From: Pyrrhosoma nymphula
Lineage: Eukaryota > Arthropoda > Insecta > Odonata > Coenagrionidae
Reading direction: 5' to 3'
Length of the DNA: 64,000 nucleotides
Assembly: GCA_963573305.1 (NCBI GenBank)
Contig: OY754329.1
Coordinates: 132,171,422-132,235,421 of the forward strand
Shown here one piece after another: positions 37,595 through 48,398 of the stretch (positions within the stretch are counted from its first letter, which is position 1; the number at the start of each line of letters is the position of its first letter). The notes under the pieces are model-generated. The model saw only the letters and a list, made by a program, of their open reading frames with translations, did no database searches and was not told the DNA's origin. The position numbers and the translations under genes were made by a program.

Positions 37595-37658
37595 GATAAT
37601 CCTGGTGGACGCCATGTTTCACAGACTTTCCAATCTGCTTCTTCAGGTCAGAACTATC
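37595..37658 (-). ncRNA. Hammerhead ribozyme candidate, type I, best copy
   Basis: On the minus strand the parts run in order: stem I strand GATAGTTCTG (37658-37649), AC, CTGAAGA (37646-37640), one extra A, stem II GCAGATT-ggaa-AGTCTGT (7 pairs, two G-U), GAA, minimal stem III AC-ATGGC-GT, cleavage-site C after GT (a GTC triplet), CAC, then the second stem I strand CAGGATTATC (37604-37595). The two stem I strands pair over all 10 positions, two of them G-U. All invariant core positions are present. Oddities are the extra base after A9, as in all copies here, and the unpaired AC/CAC next to the core. Penelope-like elements and retrozymes carry hammerheads of this type with very short stem III. 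Activity is inferred, not shown. Confidence 0.65.
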
Positions 37659-37797
37659 CGATGCGATTTTTGGCCACCATATCGAGTCAGGTGACCTATT
37701 TTCGGTACCAAATTTCGGTTTGGCACTCTCTGCTTCAGCTCAAGGAAAAGTACGTTTCCACACGCTGCAGCGCGCTGGACAGCGTGTAACCATTCTC

Positions 37798-38367
37798 TCA
37801 AGGAGAAGACCGGAACGCCAGCGAAACATGTCGTTCACCGGGATGTGTCAAAGCCAAAGGAAACTTGGATAACTTGGCCCATCCATACCACTCCGTGGGA
37901 GCCTTCTCTCCAATTTGGTTCCATTGATATGGAGCGTAACATAGTGTGGTGTAGATACATGGACTTCGAGGAAAGGGGATGGGAATGGACTGCAACCGTT
38001 TGAGATGTCGGCGTTGAGGAGGGCATGATTTATGAGTGAAAGACAGAGAGGAGAACAAATAAAGAAGCTCAGGGCATGGTAGGTGGGGAGAGAAAGCTGC
38101 TAGAAGAAATTTGAAGAGAGCTGAGAAGAGGGATGGAGCAGGTGATATAAAAGACGAGGGAGTGCTAAAGTTTTGTGATAGAGAGGAGGATGTTGGGTGA
38201 GCGTCGAAGGTGGAAGGAGGAGAGAGTACTTCCTGGTTAAGATGAAGCTGAATTCCAAGCTGAATTATGACATTAGGACCTTGAGTCGGTGTAAGGGATT
38301 GTGCGCTCTTCTGAACCTTAGAACTGAACAGATGGGAGCAATGAGAAATGATAGTTGGACCAGTCAT
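37798..38367 (-). other. Unassigned 189-codon open frame
   Basis: An open frame on the minus strand, in a region purine-rich on the + strand. The product is rich in Ser, Pro, Leu and Phe in its first 110 residues; the last 60 (with KAPTEWYGWAKLSKFPLALT) are less biased. I recognise no domain, no signal peptide and no splice context. It is most likely compositional, but it is one of the longest frames of the window. Confidence 0.2.
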
Positions 38368-38689
38368 GCGAGATAGATGGTAGAGTATGAGACAAAAAGA
38401 AAGCTAGTCCGCGCAGCGTATTTTTTTCGTGATTTGGGAGCAAAACACCTGCCAACTCAGAATAACATTTATTAACCCATCTCTTCCGTATTGCAATATT
38501 TTGTATATATTGTAGTCAATATTGTGTTTATGATGTCATATATATTTTATTTCGTATTAATTAATAAATAACTATTGTTATTTTTAATATTTTTGTTATA
38601 ATTGATTTGAAAATGATCAACGCTGTTTGTTTTTGAAAATCTGTAAGGTAAATCAAATATGGAAGTAAAGCTCGAGTGATAACAGAAGC

Positions 38690-38890
38690 AGGACTAAGTA
38701 TTTCGGAAGCAATGGAAATGTGGTGTTACAGAAGAATGATGAAAATCAAATGGATGTAGAAAATCACCGATCAATAAGTCCTTCAAAGAGCTGGGGAGAA
38801 AGAATGCTTGAGTAATACTCGGAAAAGTTGAGGAGGCACTCAATTGGATACGTTTTGGTGCATAACGCAGATGGGCGGCCTCCTCAGTGA
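38690..38890 (+). pseudogene. Non-LTR retrotransposon fragment
   Basis: Reads EAMEMWCYRRMMKIKWM, stop, KITDQ, stop, VLQRAGEKECLSNTRKS. This is the same C-terminal block as in 8695-9712 (EMWCYRRILKISWMERVTNE) and 21905-22290 (EMWFYRKMVTIKW, RRVGEKRS). Stops and frame changes show it is dead. Only about 60 residues remain. Confidence 0.65.
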
Positions 38891-38899
38891 TGGCTTCAA

Positions 38900-41198
38900 A
38901 TGAAAAAAGATATTGGGTCAGGCAACGGGGAACTACCGCAGTTATCTCTCCCAAGTGAATCATGAAGGAACATCACAGAAAATTCAATCTTGGAAACTAC
39001 GGGACTCTTCGGCGTTGTGCCCGAGAGCGGCGAAGGCCAAAGCCTCCACGGTCGTCATCACGTGTTATCGTTGCCAATTAGCTGCTTCGTGAGAGATGTA
39101 AGAGAAGAATCTTAGGAATGCAGAGGCAGAAATAAAAGGGTCATGAGATTTTAAGGCGCTGATATGGGCAGGATAAGTAGGATAAATGAAAAAAGTTGGA
39201 GATAAGGAAAGGAAATGTAGACATTTTGTACTGCGTGTTGGACAATTTATACTTTGTTATCTCCTAAAAGACTTTTGCTAGCCAATTCTCATATTTCTTG
39301 CTTACTTTGAGTTATTTCTATATAAATATTAATTTAATTACATGGAGCACTCAGTGAGAAGCTCTTATCTGCTACTATTAAGCTCCACACGATCCTTTCT
39401 CTGTCTCCGGTCGTTTGATTACGCGTAGTCGTACCTTTGCAGCTTGCCAAAAATATTACTGGTCCGTGCCATCTTTAAGGATACAAATGCTGCATGCTCA
39501 ATATGCTTGCAATTGAACCGAAAAGGCATTGGAAATTTTATCAATTCCTTGGAAATGCTATTTAGTCAATTCCTATGACGATCTCGGTCACTACTTGGTT
39601 TTTTTAGTTAACCAGCTGGTTACCCGTCCTTCGTACGGGCCTCCAACATTTTGTTAAACGATGGCAGATGATGGTTTGTGGTAGCTTTAAACCTTCTCAC
39701 AGCTTTTGATAACAAAGAAGCAAAGTTTCATCAAAATCCGTCATCCAGTTTTCACGTGAAAAACGTGCAACATTTCATGGTAATCGGTAAATTAGTTTAT
39801 ACGTAATGAAGTAACTTAGAAAGTACTGTTTTGGGGCTTCCTGATCTATCAGGGCCCCACCCTTGCCTCCGACCCCTATGTGGAGTTGGTTAAGTCAGAA
39901 GATACCCACGTTTCTCAAATTAATTTATTACAGCCAGCTCGTCACAATCTCCCTCCACCTCCTTAGTTACATCAATAGCTTATTTATGTGTACGTCAATA
40001 GACCTCCTTGGCAACAAAATAAAATGATGAAATGAGGGCACCATATCTGGTCACCACACCTAAGATCAAATTATGTCTACACCGGTTTAGTACGCATATC
40101 TCTAATAGTGTGAAATATCTAGTCTAGGGTTATTTTACGGCCAACAAAGGGCCAACTTTTTGCCCCTTGGGGCCCCTAAAGGTTTTTTTATATAGCAAAT
40201 GGCCATGCACTCAAATACCTGAGTGAAAATTTTCAAAATAATCAGTCTTCTGGTTTTCCTGTGAAAAGCGGACATAGAGCGTAGCATACAGAATAGTGCA
40301 ATTATTTTATTAATAAAGAACACTAAGTTTTATTTCCTCCAGTATTTTTGGTATAATCCGGATTGTTATCCTGTTGAATCGCTTCCTTTCCCCCGCGTCA
40401 TATCCCCTTCTTTCTCTTCGGTTTCATTCGCTCCACCTTTTTATTCCATTCCACATCCTCACTCATCCTTCATTCCACCCTCTTCCGACCACTTTCGCTC
40501 TTTTCTCGATTCTTCACGGCTTCCTGCATCCGCCGCAGAAGACTTGCTTCTGCCTTTCCGTTTTCAATTTGAGCGTGTTCAAGGGCACCTGCGTTTCAAG
40601 TCCCCCCACTTTAGGTCTTAAGGGGAGCATTTTTTTAGCCTCGAAACAAGAGTCTCCTTCGATTACCTGCCACAGGAAAAAAACATTCTTCTACCGAAAC
40701 AGAAGCTACGAAACGACGGTGTGCGTCGAAATTTAACGAATGCTGGGAAATCACTTGAGTTGAAGTCGGAATGGTGACTGTGGGAGATATCTTACCACCT
40801 TTGGCCACAGAACAAATTGTCTTACTTCTGCGCCTTGAGCGGTCATCCTTGTTAAAAAAAACTTCTATTTGAATACGACGATACTTTGTACTAGAGAGAA
40901 TATCATGACTCAAGAGAGATAACAAGAGATGTTTATTGACGGCTCTCATTGAGAGTTTGACAGTAATTGAATAAAAACTCCTTGTTAAGAGACGGCCTTG
41001 GTGAAATTACTTTCTCAAAAGAATTTAAAAATGATGGGCACGACTTATATTATCAACTTTTTTTCAAATGCTACAGCGCGTTTCAAACTCAAATCTACAA
41101 TGCAATGCATATATATTACAGTATGAAATTGCATGTAAATAGAGTAGGTTGACGGCCTCATTATAACTTTGTTCTTGTTTATAGTTGGCCTGGTCATG
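38900..41198. other. Gene-free region
   Basis: No gene recognised. 40370-40560 is pyrimidine-rich on the + strand. The phrase near 39735 ('catcaaaatccgtcatccag', then 'ttttcacgtgaaaaacgtgc') resembles sequence common in dispersed arthropod repeats, but I could not define an element. Confidence 0.4.
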
Positions 41199-41595
41199 AA
41201 GGAAAAAATTGGATCTTTCTAATGGCACATCATTCACTCACCCCACATTTATTCGAAATGTTTGCCTAAAAATAAAAGCTGTTTTCTGTGGAATGAAGCT
41301 CGTCAGTGTGCCACCGAGAGACATAATTTAGAAAAATGAGGGAGTTCTGATGCACAGATATTGCCAGAGTAAGTATTAAGTAGTAAGAGTAAGCCAGAGC
41401 ATGTAAGAGTGAGTATTTCGTATGTTTTCTTAGTTATTTTTAAAAGTAAATTTTTATTGATGGCAATCCTTTTTACAAAATCGCAAAGGTATTTTAACTT
41501 GCGAAGGCGTTTTCAGAGTACAATAAATGAAGTAAATGAGTCAAGCCTCGAAATATATATATTTAGAGAATTATATTCAGAATTGATTATCTAGT
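41199..41595 (+). repeat. Dispersed repeat family R1, copy 3, diverged
   Basis: Shares with copy 1 (26995-27465) the opening 'gtcatgaaggaaaaaat', 'tttgcctaaaaata', and the later 'gcgaaggcgttttcagagtac' and 'atgagtcaag', in the same order and orientation. The middle is rearranged or unrelated. It runs directly into a hammerhead-like motif at 41604. Confidence 0.5.
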
Positions 41596-41653
41596 ATTCA
41601 GTCCTGATGATGCTGCAGTGCAGTGAAACATGTTGATGCAATAAATCAAATTT
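41581..41653 (+). ncRNA. Hammerhead-like motif with good stem II
   Basis: CTGATGA (41604-41610), extra T, GCTGC-agt-GCAGT as stem II (41612-41624, one G-T pair), GAAAC (41625-41629). Flanks AATTGATTAT (41581-41590) and ATAAATCAAATT (about 41641-41652) are complementary with two single-base bulges and could form stem I. The cleavage triplet position reads GAT instead of GTH, so it is probably inactive. Confidence 0.5.
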
Positions 41654-41659
41654 CTCCAG

Positions 41660-43369
41660 TGGAAGTGTGCAAAGTATTTAATCTTTTTCCTACAATGGAA
41701 TTCCACACAGTATCGGCCACCACCAATAACTTCATTTAGAGAACTACTGAGTAGTACAGTCAAGTAAATTAAAGTTAATGCGTTATCAGTATGAATATAT
41801 TTTATTAATGCTTCTTTGAACTGCCTATATATTTAAATAAAATTATAATGTACGTTAAAATAAAATTATAATTAACGAACGCTCTTATTTTGGCGAATAT
41901 CTACTTGCGTCTAATGTTGACGCGGGTTGTTTTTGACCTTAACGACCTTTGTAAAGGCTCACTGGGTTCAACGACTGTTCCGGCATAGCTTTCGCCTAGG
42001 GCACTGTCGTTATGTGATTGCTGTATTCAAGTTACTACTTCCATTTTCTCTCCAAAAAAGATTGCCACCAGGGAACTGCTATTTCATTTTTTACGACGAA
42101 TCTCATTTGGCTGCTTGAATGGTAATTATTCCTTTTGCGTTCTTATTTTGAAATATTTCCCTGCGTGGTGGTAGTGAGAAAAATATTTTCAAATCCATAC
42201 TCACTTGGTCGATAAAAATACACAATAGCGAAAATTATTTTTTTTTCATGTGTGAGCGGTTTTATTTTTTTAACCTAAATGATATAAAATTAATGAACTG
42301 AATGACATGCACGTAAAAGTAATGGTGAACTTTCATTCGGTAATGTGTTTATTAGTTGTAATATTCCTAATTGTGCTTAAAATTGTGGCAGGACGCAGGA
42401 ACACATAAAAAGAAGCTCTTTAGAGCATAATGTTTGGAGATTTAAAAACACTATTATTAAAATACATTCATAATTTAGAATGCTATATTTCTTCCTTTAC
42501 TAATTAGGATGTAATATTTTAACGTGTAGGGTAATTTATTGTTTTTGATGGGCGACGATTGAGTGGGAAAATGTTTTTCTTTCTTCTACGGTTCTATTTT
42601 CCTGAATTGACGTTTTAACGATCGATTCTATGCCTTAAGAGCTTGAAAATATCGTCGTTTATAGAGGAGAGTAGAGCACGTGAAATAACCAATTCCCATA
42701 TTCACCGATGTTGTTTCTGGTCTAGTATCCTGTGCTATTGGAACTCAGGCTTTCGGTAAGGAATTTCGAAAACGCTTCTAAGACTCGAATATTTAGATGA
42801 ATCCTACTTTTTGCATAGGATAGGATGGAACTTCATCACTCCTGTATCATGCTTCTTATAAATGATTGAATGTAACAGTCGTAACAATAGCAACGTCTCG
42901 ACTGAGGTGTTGCACACTTAGTTGGCTTCTCCCGTCATACACTGCGGGTTCAATTTTCTAATCACCACAGGGGATAGGGGTGTAATTGCACCCTGGTAGC
43001 AAATATTTTCACGTCCGTACTTGAAACATTGGGGAAATGTTTCCTGCAGGATGTACCTTAGGGCAATATTTTACTTCTCCCATGAGCGATATCTTTTACC
43101 TCTCACTTCCTCCTCTAATCCATTGGTAGCCTAGGTGTTTCAAAAGCTTACGCGAAACCTCCATGCGACTGTTTTTTTGCTCTCATATTTTCCTCTCTCT
43201 TTTGAAAACACTTTTTTCAAGAACCACCTCAGGTGATTTCCAAACGCCAGAATTATCATCGCCTTCTTACTGCCGAATTCTCTCTGTGGTATTTTTTATC
43301 CTATACATAATTGTGAAATATTACTAAATTATATTTTCCTGGCTCAACTTAGTGAAAATGTATTGTCAT

Positions 43370-43370
<1 letters not shown>
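41660..43370. other. AT-rich region, nothing recognised
   Basis: No supportable gene. A weak tRNA-like stretch at about 42910-42960 ('gcgggttcaattttc') has a partial B box and no A box. Confidence 0.45.

Positions 43371-43374
<4 letters not shown>

Positions 43375-43411
<37 letters not shown>
43375..43411. repeat. (TA)n microsatellite
   Basis: About 18 uninterrupted TA units. It generates long Tyr-Ile frames on both strands that are artefacts. Confidence 0.95.
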
Positions 43412-43415
<4 letters not shown>

Positions 43416-43489
43416 GAAAGGAAATAAATATAAAAGTATATGCTAGCAACAAGGCGTTGAGGTTGGGGAAGGATAGGAAAGTAAATAAG

Positions 43490-43493
43490 CTGC

Positions 43494-43572
<79 letters not shown>

Positions 43573-43640
43573 AAGGTCCGTGGTTCAATTCCCGGTCTAG
43601 ACGAATTTTTTTCACTTGGAATCGGCCATCATTCCATCTT
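43490..43640 (+). repeat. tRNA-derived SINE, family B, with (TA)n expansion inside
   Basis: The 5' part reads AAGCTGCTGCA, matching TAGCTGCTTGCG of the copy at 22486. About 75 bases of TA repeat follow (43496-43570), then GGTCCGTGGTTCAATTCCCGG with a good B box, and the family B tail TCTAGACGAATTTTTTTCAC. The microsatellite occupies the interval that holds the D and anticodon arms in other copies. Confidence 0.5.
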
Positions 43641-43776
43641 CACATCACCATTGTGTCATCACATTTTATGTGTTTCCTATACTCTTTCTTTCACCACCTG
43701 TTTAAACGAAATATTTATTATTTACGCCTGTGAGCGGTTTGAGTGAATGAATGAATGGTTATATATATATATATAT

Positions 43777-43803
43777 ATGCATAGTTATACATATACACTA
43801 TAC

Positions 43804-43837
<34 letters not shown>

Positions 43838-43860
43838 AGTGTATATGTATAACTATGCAT
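43777..43860. repeat. Long inverted repeat around a (TA)n core
   Basis: The arm starting ATGCATAGTTATACATATAC at 43777 is repeated as its reverse complement ending at 43860. About 31 bp per arm, with a TA run between. It would extrude as a hairpin readily. The outer half of the right arm pairs again with 43952-43967. Confidence 0.85.
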
Positions 43861-43967
43861 ATTTTCGAAGGTAAATTTATGATACCACCCATTTTGTCAC
43901 CTGATGATGTCTCCTATGTGACGAAACTGGCCGTGCAGTAAATTAATCTGTGAAAATATGCATAGTT
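43851..43967 (+). ncRNA. Hammerhead-like motif in a small inverted-repeat module
   Basis: The module is bounded by a perfect 16-bp inverted pair, AACTATGCATATTTTC (43851-43866) and GAAAATATGCATAGTT (43952-43967). Inside lie CTGATGA (43901-43907), extra T, GTC-tcctatgt-GAC as stem II (43909-43922), GAAAC (43923-43927), TGGCC and GTG. The triplet ends in G, so cleavage is not expected. TAAATTTA (43872-43879) and TAAATT in the segment 43938-43946 could form part of stem I. Confidence 0.5.
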
Positions 43968-43974
43968 TATTCAT

Positions 43975-44997
43975 TTCTTTTCTGAATGTCTCATCCATTT
44001 TCCGTTAATCTTTCTTCATCCCATTTCTACTGTATTAGAATTACGTTTTTATGTTTCTACTTACAGTTTCACGTGAATGATGTTGAATCCCATTATACTT
44101 CAAACGAATAATTGTTCTTTTATGTATGCATTCTGTAGTTAACCTATTTCAATATTTGAGTTGTAGAGCATGAAGAGTTTATAAATGGACTTATTTCCCT
44201 CTCAGTCATTGACAACGTTTCCGCGGCACGAAAGAATTTTACCATTAAAGATACATTCCTTTGCAGCTGATTTTAATAAGTGCAAAATAGGAAACAAATA
44301 TAAAAAACTCAATTTGAGCAGTGTATTAAATCTTCATTATGTTGGCCACCTATTACAGTTATTATATCAGGATTCGGCAAACTGATAGAACTGAATATCC
44401 CACCATGAAAAATAGATTTTATTAGATAGATTCCAGTAATCAAGTTTTCTAGTTACCTTTTTTCTAGTTTTAAATCCCTGTCAAGTATCAACAATAACTA
44501 GAAATACTATTTTCTGTCAACAAGGCGGCATACTTGACGAAATAGCATTTATGCACCTTTGCAGGACGTACAACTGCGGGGATCCTTTGATCGAGTCATA
44601 CTGCAGCAGAAAAATTTTAGAATTCTATTAAGCCTTGACATTGAGTAAGCACATTATTTTTTTCCTTTGAGTTCTAAGCTTCAAAATCATCATCCATTAA
44701 AAATAAGTTTCTTGTGGATGAACAATGCATCTCGCATCCCGCTAAATTTAAGCAAAATACCTTTTTAGTTATACATTAATTTTTTATAACAGTAGTCTAA
44801 ACTAGGTAGGTACTATGAAGATTTTATCGTTTTTTTTTCGGAACCTGGTGTTCTGCGTACAAAAAAATTGATTGGGCCCATTTATTTTACAAGAGTATTT
44901 CACCCTAATTGGGAGACATGAAACGAGGCCACCATCGATGGCCGATAGCGTACCATTAATACAATATATTGCGGCTGGGTATTGTAAATAACATGCC
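43975..44997. other. AT-rich region, nothing recognised
   Basis: No gene, RNA or repeat could be supported. Confidence 0.5.
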
Positions 44998-45207
44998 ATT
45001 TTCTCTCACAAATATTCTCACTTTTCTCCTGTAAATAACCAGCAATTTTCTCTCGTTTCCGGAAAAAAAAGTGTTCTCTCTATAAAAGCCATTAATCATG
45101 TCAGCAGTGTGTTCTATATTTCTATAATGTCCCTCATCTGGTGTAACAATTCAATAACTTTACATCATGTTTATTTATGCCCTATTAATGACGTGGAATG
45201 ATATAAT
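44998..45207 (+). repeat. Tandem duplication, unit 1
   Basis: A unit of about 207 bp, starting 'ttctctcacaaatattctca' at 45001, repeated immediately at 45208-45412 with only a few substitutions and about 2 bp of indels. A shorter ~30-bp similarity ('tgtaaataacatgccatttt' at 44983, compare 'tgtaaataaccagcaatttt') suggests the array had a further unit. No frame or RNA signal. Confidence 0.93.
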
Positions 45208-45412
45208 TTCTCTCACAAATATTCTCACTTTTCTCCTGTAAAAAGCAAGCAATTTTCTCTCGTTTCCCGAAAAAAGTGTTCTCTCTATAAAAGCCATTAA
45301 TAATGTCAGCAGTATGTTCTATATTTCTATAATGTCCCTCATCTGGTGTAACAATTCAATAACTTTACATCATGTTTATTTATGCCCTATTAATGACGTG
45401 GAATGATGTAAT
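45208..45412 (+). repeat. Tandem duplication, unit 2
   Basis: Second unit; examples of differences are 'taaaaagcaag' for 'taaataaccag' and 'ttaataatg' for 'ttaatcatg'. By eye identity is about 96%, so the duplication is recent, or an assembly artefact. Confidence 0.93.
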
Positions 45413-45970
45413 TTGTGTATTAAAGTTTAATTGCCGTGCGTCTAGACGCGTTCTTTAACTCTGAATTAAATCATCCTGGTGACAGTAGAAGACCCGAGAG
45501 TATTTTATCAGCTAATTCGTCGGGAAAGGACCAGATCCTTCATCTTCTCCAAACTCGCTTTATTTAATGATTCTTTTTTTGCCCATTAAATGGAGTGCAG
45601 GTTTCCACCATTATGAAAAATGCGGCATTCTAGAGGATGAAGTGCATTTTTAGCTGGTGGCATGTACAAGTATCTTACCAAAAGCGTCCATAGGTTCCAT
45701 TAAATTTATTAATTTTATGCCACCATTTATTCCTCTCCCTCATTATGTTTTATGTGCTAGAGGTTCTCCGTAGCGTCGGAAAAAATCCCTTTGGGAATAG
45801 GTACATAGAAAGGCAGACTCCCCTTATTTTGTTATTATTCATGAGAATGACAGAATCTCGATTAAACACTGAAATCTTTATCTTGTGGGTGGACTTTTTA
45901 ATTCCATGACTCAGCTTCAGCCTCTCTTTCGTCAAATAATGTACCTCCCAGCTTGCTGTTCTACTTTTCT

Positions 45971-46137
45971 GATTTTATTTTATTTAACGGCTTTTTACAT
46001 CGGGTTTATAAGCATGTAACAATGGACGAACACAAACACCCATGTTCTGAGTGATGAAAAATCCACTCAGGCAGGACTCGAACCCGCGACCCTCAGTTTA
46101 GCAGGCGAGGACTTTACCCCGTCGCCACCGGGGCCGC
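45971..46137 (-). repeat. tRNA-derived SINE, family A, copy 1
   Basis: On the minus strand it begins GCGGCCCCGGTGGCGACGGG, with a D-arm-like A box, and has a perfect B box GCGGGTTCGAGTCC. It then runs through a tRNA-unrelated body ('tggatttttcatcactcaga', 'acatgggtgtttgtgttcgtcc') to 'aaaaagccgtt' and an A/T tail of the AAATAAAAT type. The body and order match 60881-61045, which defines a family. Transcription would be by RNA polymerase III. Confidence 0.85.
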
Positions 46138-46610
46138 AAAGGAATAACTGAATAGCAATTTAATTGACTGCTATGCATGATTTTATAGAATTTAGCTGTA
46201 GTTAATTCCTTTTAAAATTTTAAATTATCCACGTGGGTGTTAAAACATTATAAGTAAGTATAGGAATTAAAAATTAATTGATATCCTTTTTTTATAAAAT
46301 TTATTCGTTTCAAAATATTGCTCAAACATGAAAGCATAGGGAGGTAAGATAGTTTAATGTAAGATGTAGTTAAGGTAATTTTATTAACTAACTCAAATAT
46401 ACATTTGCTTCATCTGCTAGAATTTGATTTCCAAATATCTTTCTTAATCCTTTCTTATTCAATGGCACCAACCTTTCCCCCTCATTTTTCATAAAAATGT
46501 TTGTTTTCTCTCCATACTGTATGATCAGTCATGTGATAGTTTAATAAAGTTCAATCACAAGTTTAATTTTAGCATTTTATTGTAGGTGATAAAACTTCAA
46601 TTGACTTAAT

Positions 46611-46830
46611 TCATCCGATTATGTATTTCAATTTGTTCATTGTTCCTTGAGCTATGGTCCCAAGATACTTTAATTCTTCAACTTGCTCAAGCTTGCGATC
46701 TTCCAATATGGTAATTTTAATTTTTCGATGACACCACGCCCACTTTGGCGTATTTGGCCTACGTACATTTGTTCGATCCATTGACCTTGAAAACTCACTC
46801 ACGTGCTTCCTCCACTTACCTTGAGGTTAT
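46611..46830 (-). pseudogene. Non-LTR retrotransposon fragment (thumb region)
   Basis: Minus-strand translation includes KIKITILEDRKLEQVEELKY followed by LGTIAQG, the 'linker to thumb' stretch that in LINEs reads as ...ELEQVEEFKYLGS... The equivalent in 8695-9712 is LDTVQEFQYLGSKI. The flanks are unrecognisable. It is a short decayed fragment, facing the other way from the other LINE pieces. Confidence 0.55.
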
Positions 46831-46849
46831 ATTTTAATTTAAAGTTTCA

Positions 46850-48390
46850 CTTTGTATTCTGGAACGAATCCTTCTCAGGATCACCTTCTCTTCTTTTTTT
46901 CTGAGATCTCTCATTAATTAAGGAAATACTTGATGATGAAGACGAAGAGGAAACTTTCCCACAGACCACTTGCCGTCCACCCTTTGGATTCGCGCGCAAA
47001 GTACGCGAATATTTTCGGCAAGAGCTCATTTGAAAAGGTGTGGTGAAGCTTCGAAAATAAATGAGCGGTACTCTTCCGAAGTGAATTTAATTGGCTCGCG
47101 GAAAAAGACGGACGAGACGCAAAAGAGGCAACGCGTTGCTCTCGCAACGGAGAGTTTTCAGAACGGGCGGGATTAACGGCATGTGAGGCCTCTCGGAGAA
47201 TTTTGTTTTGTTTTGCAAGAAAGAAAACTAGCAAAACAGTAACGAAAAAAAGAATATCGTCTCTTGGCAGCACGAGGCAAAAACAAAAAAAACACGTGCG
47301 GAAAGTTAACGTACTCTCCCGTCAGTAAAAGTCGTAAGTTTTGTCTCCGGAGAAGAAGTTTTCCTCATCTGGCCCGCCTTTTCTCCTCCCCCTTCTTGTC
47401 TTCGCCAACTCTTTATCCTTTGCTTCTTCTTCTTCTTCTGTTTTTCCCTCTCCTCCTCACTCCCCCCCCCCTTCTCCCCCGACTCATTCTCATCTCCTCC
47501 CCTCTTCCCCTCCACCACGCACCGGTAGCCTCCGACAGAAAGGCCCACAAGTTCGTCCCCCTTCCATCCCCCTCCCCCTGTCTTATTTTATCCTCCGTAT
47601 TTGTTCTCGCGTCTACTTCTAAGCGGGCTTTAAAGCCTTTTTCCAAAACTCTGCCGTGCTTAAACCCCATCGCCTTTCACTCCATCTGCCGTTCCATCCT
47701 CCATTCGCCTTCCTCTTCTCTCGCCTCATCACAGCCACGCCCCTCCTCCACCTCCCCACTTCCTTCCATCGCACTTTAGCACTTCGTTATGAGAGCGCCG
47801 CTGCTAAGTGGTTTTCTTAACTAAAAACGCGTGCTTCGTAAGTGCAAGATGGAAAGGTGGTGTTGAGGTATTTTTTTTTTACTAGTTCGGAAGATGGGGT
47901 TAAGATCAAAAATGAGAGAAAGGAAGATATCGGGAAGAATGGATTTGGATGGATTTTCTAGTGCGATCTCCGATATGAAGGTTTTGGAATTACAATGCCT
48001 AAACCATGTGTAGTGGTGAAGGTTCCCTACAATTGGGTTCCCTACCATTCGCTCTAGTGCGCTAATCACTTCGTAACTCAACAGCGCTTGCCTTCCATTC
48101 GTTACAGACCCTTTTTACAGACCGTTACAAACCAGACTTTTCAGCGCACTTCCAAATAGATCGGGAGCAAAGTTGATGTCCGCTAAACAACAAAATAACG
48201 TCGATAGTGGCATCGGTGATTGCTTTCAAGTTTGTTGATTTTGAGTAAATGTGGCAAACATTGATATTGTGAAGTTTTTAATTACCCAGCGACAAAAATC
48301 GATCGTTTTAAAATGTTTGTTTGAACGAATTCGACTATTTTAAACGAAACATTCGCCCGTGACTGTTGTTCACCCACAGAATGCTACGTA
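46850..48390. other. Gene-free region with the strongest pyrimidine-rich island
   Basis: 47340-47770 is C/T-rich with TTC and C runs (47411-47440, 47461-47480). Open frames of 171 and 93 codons (+) and 80-85 codons (-) overlap here, all low-complexity (Ser/Pro/Leu or Arg/Gly/Lys). I do not call a gene. Confidence 0.45.
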
Positions 48391-48398
48391 CCAGTGTG

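Noticed and set aside
43349..43615. Open frames of repeated Tyr-Ile on both strands
   Set aside because: They are translations of the TA microsatellites, which lack stop codons in those phases.
46081..46137. Possible true tRNA gene on the minus strand
   Set aside because: The A and B boxes are good, but the acceptor and anticodon arms do not fold properly, and the conserved non-tRNA body shared with 60881-61045 shows it is a SINE.
47264..47779. 171-codon frame and several overlapping frames
   Set aside because: A C/T-rich tract with TTC and C runs opens several phases on both strands at once; low-complexity products.
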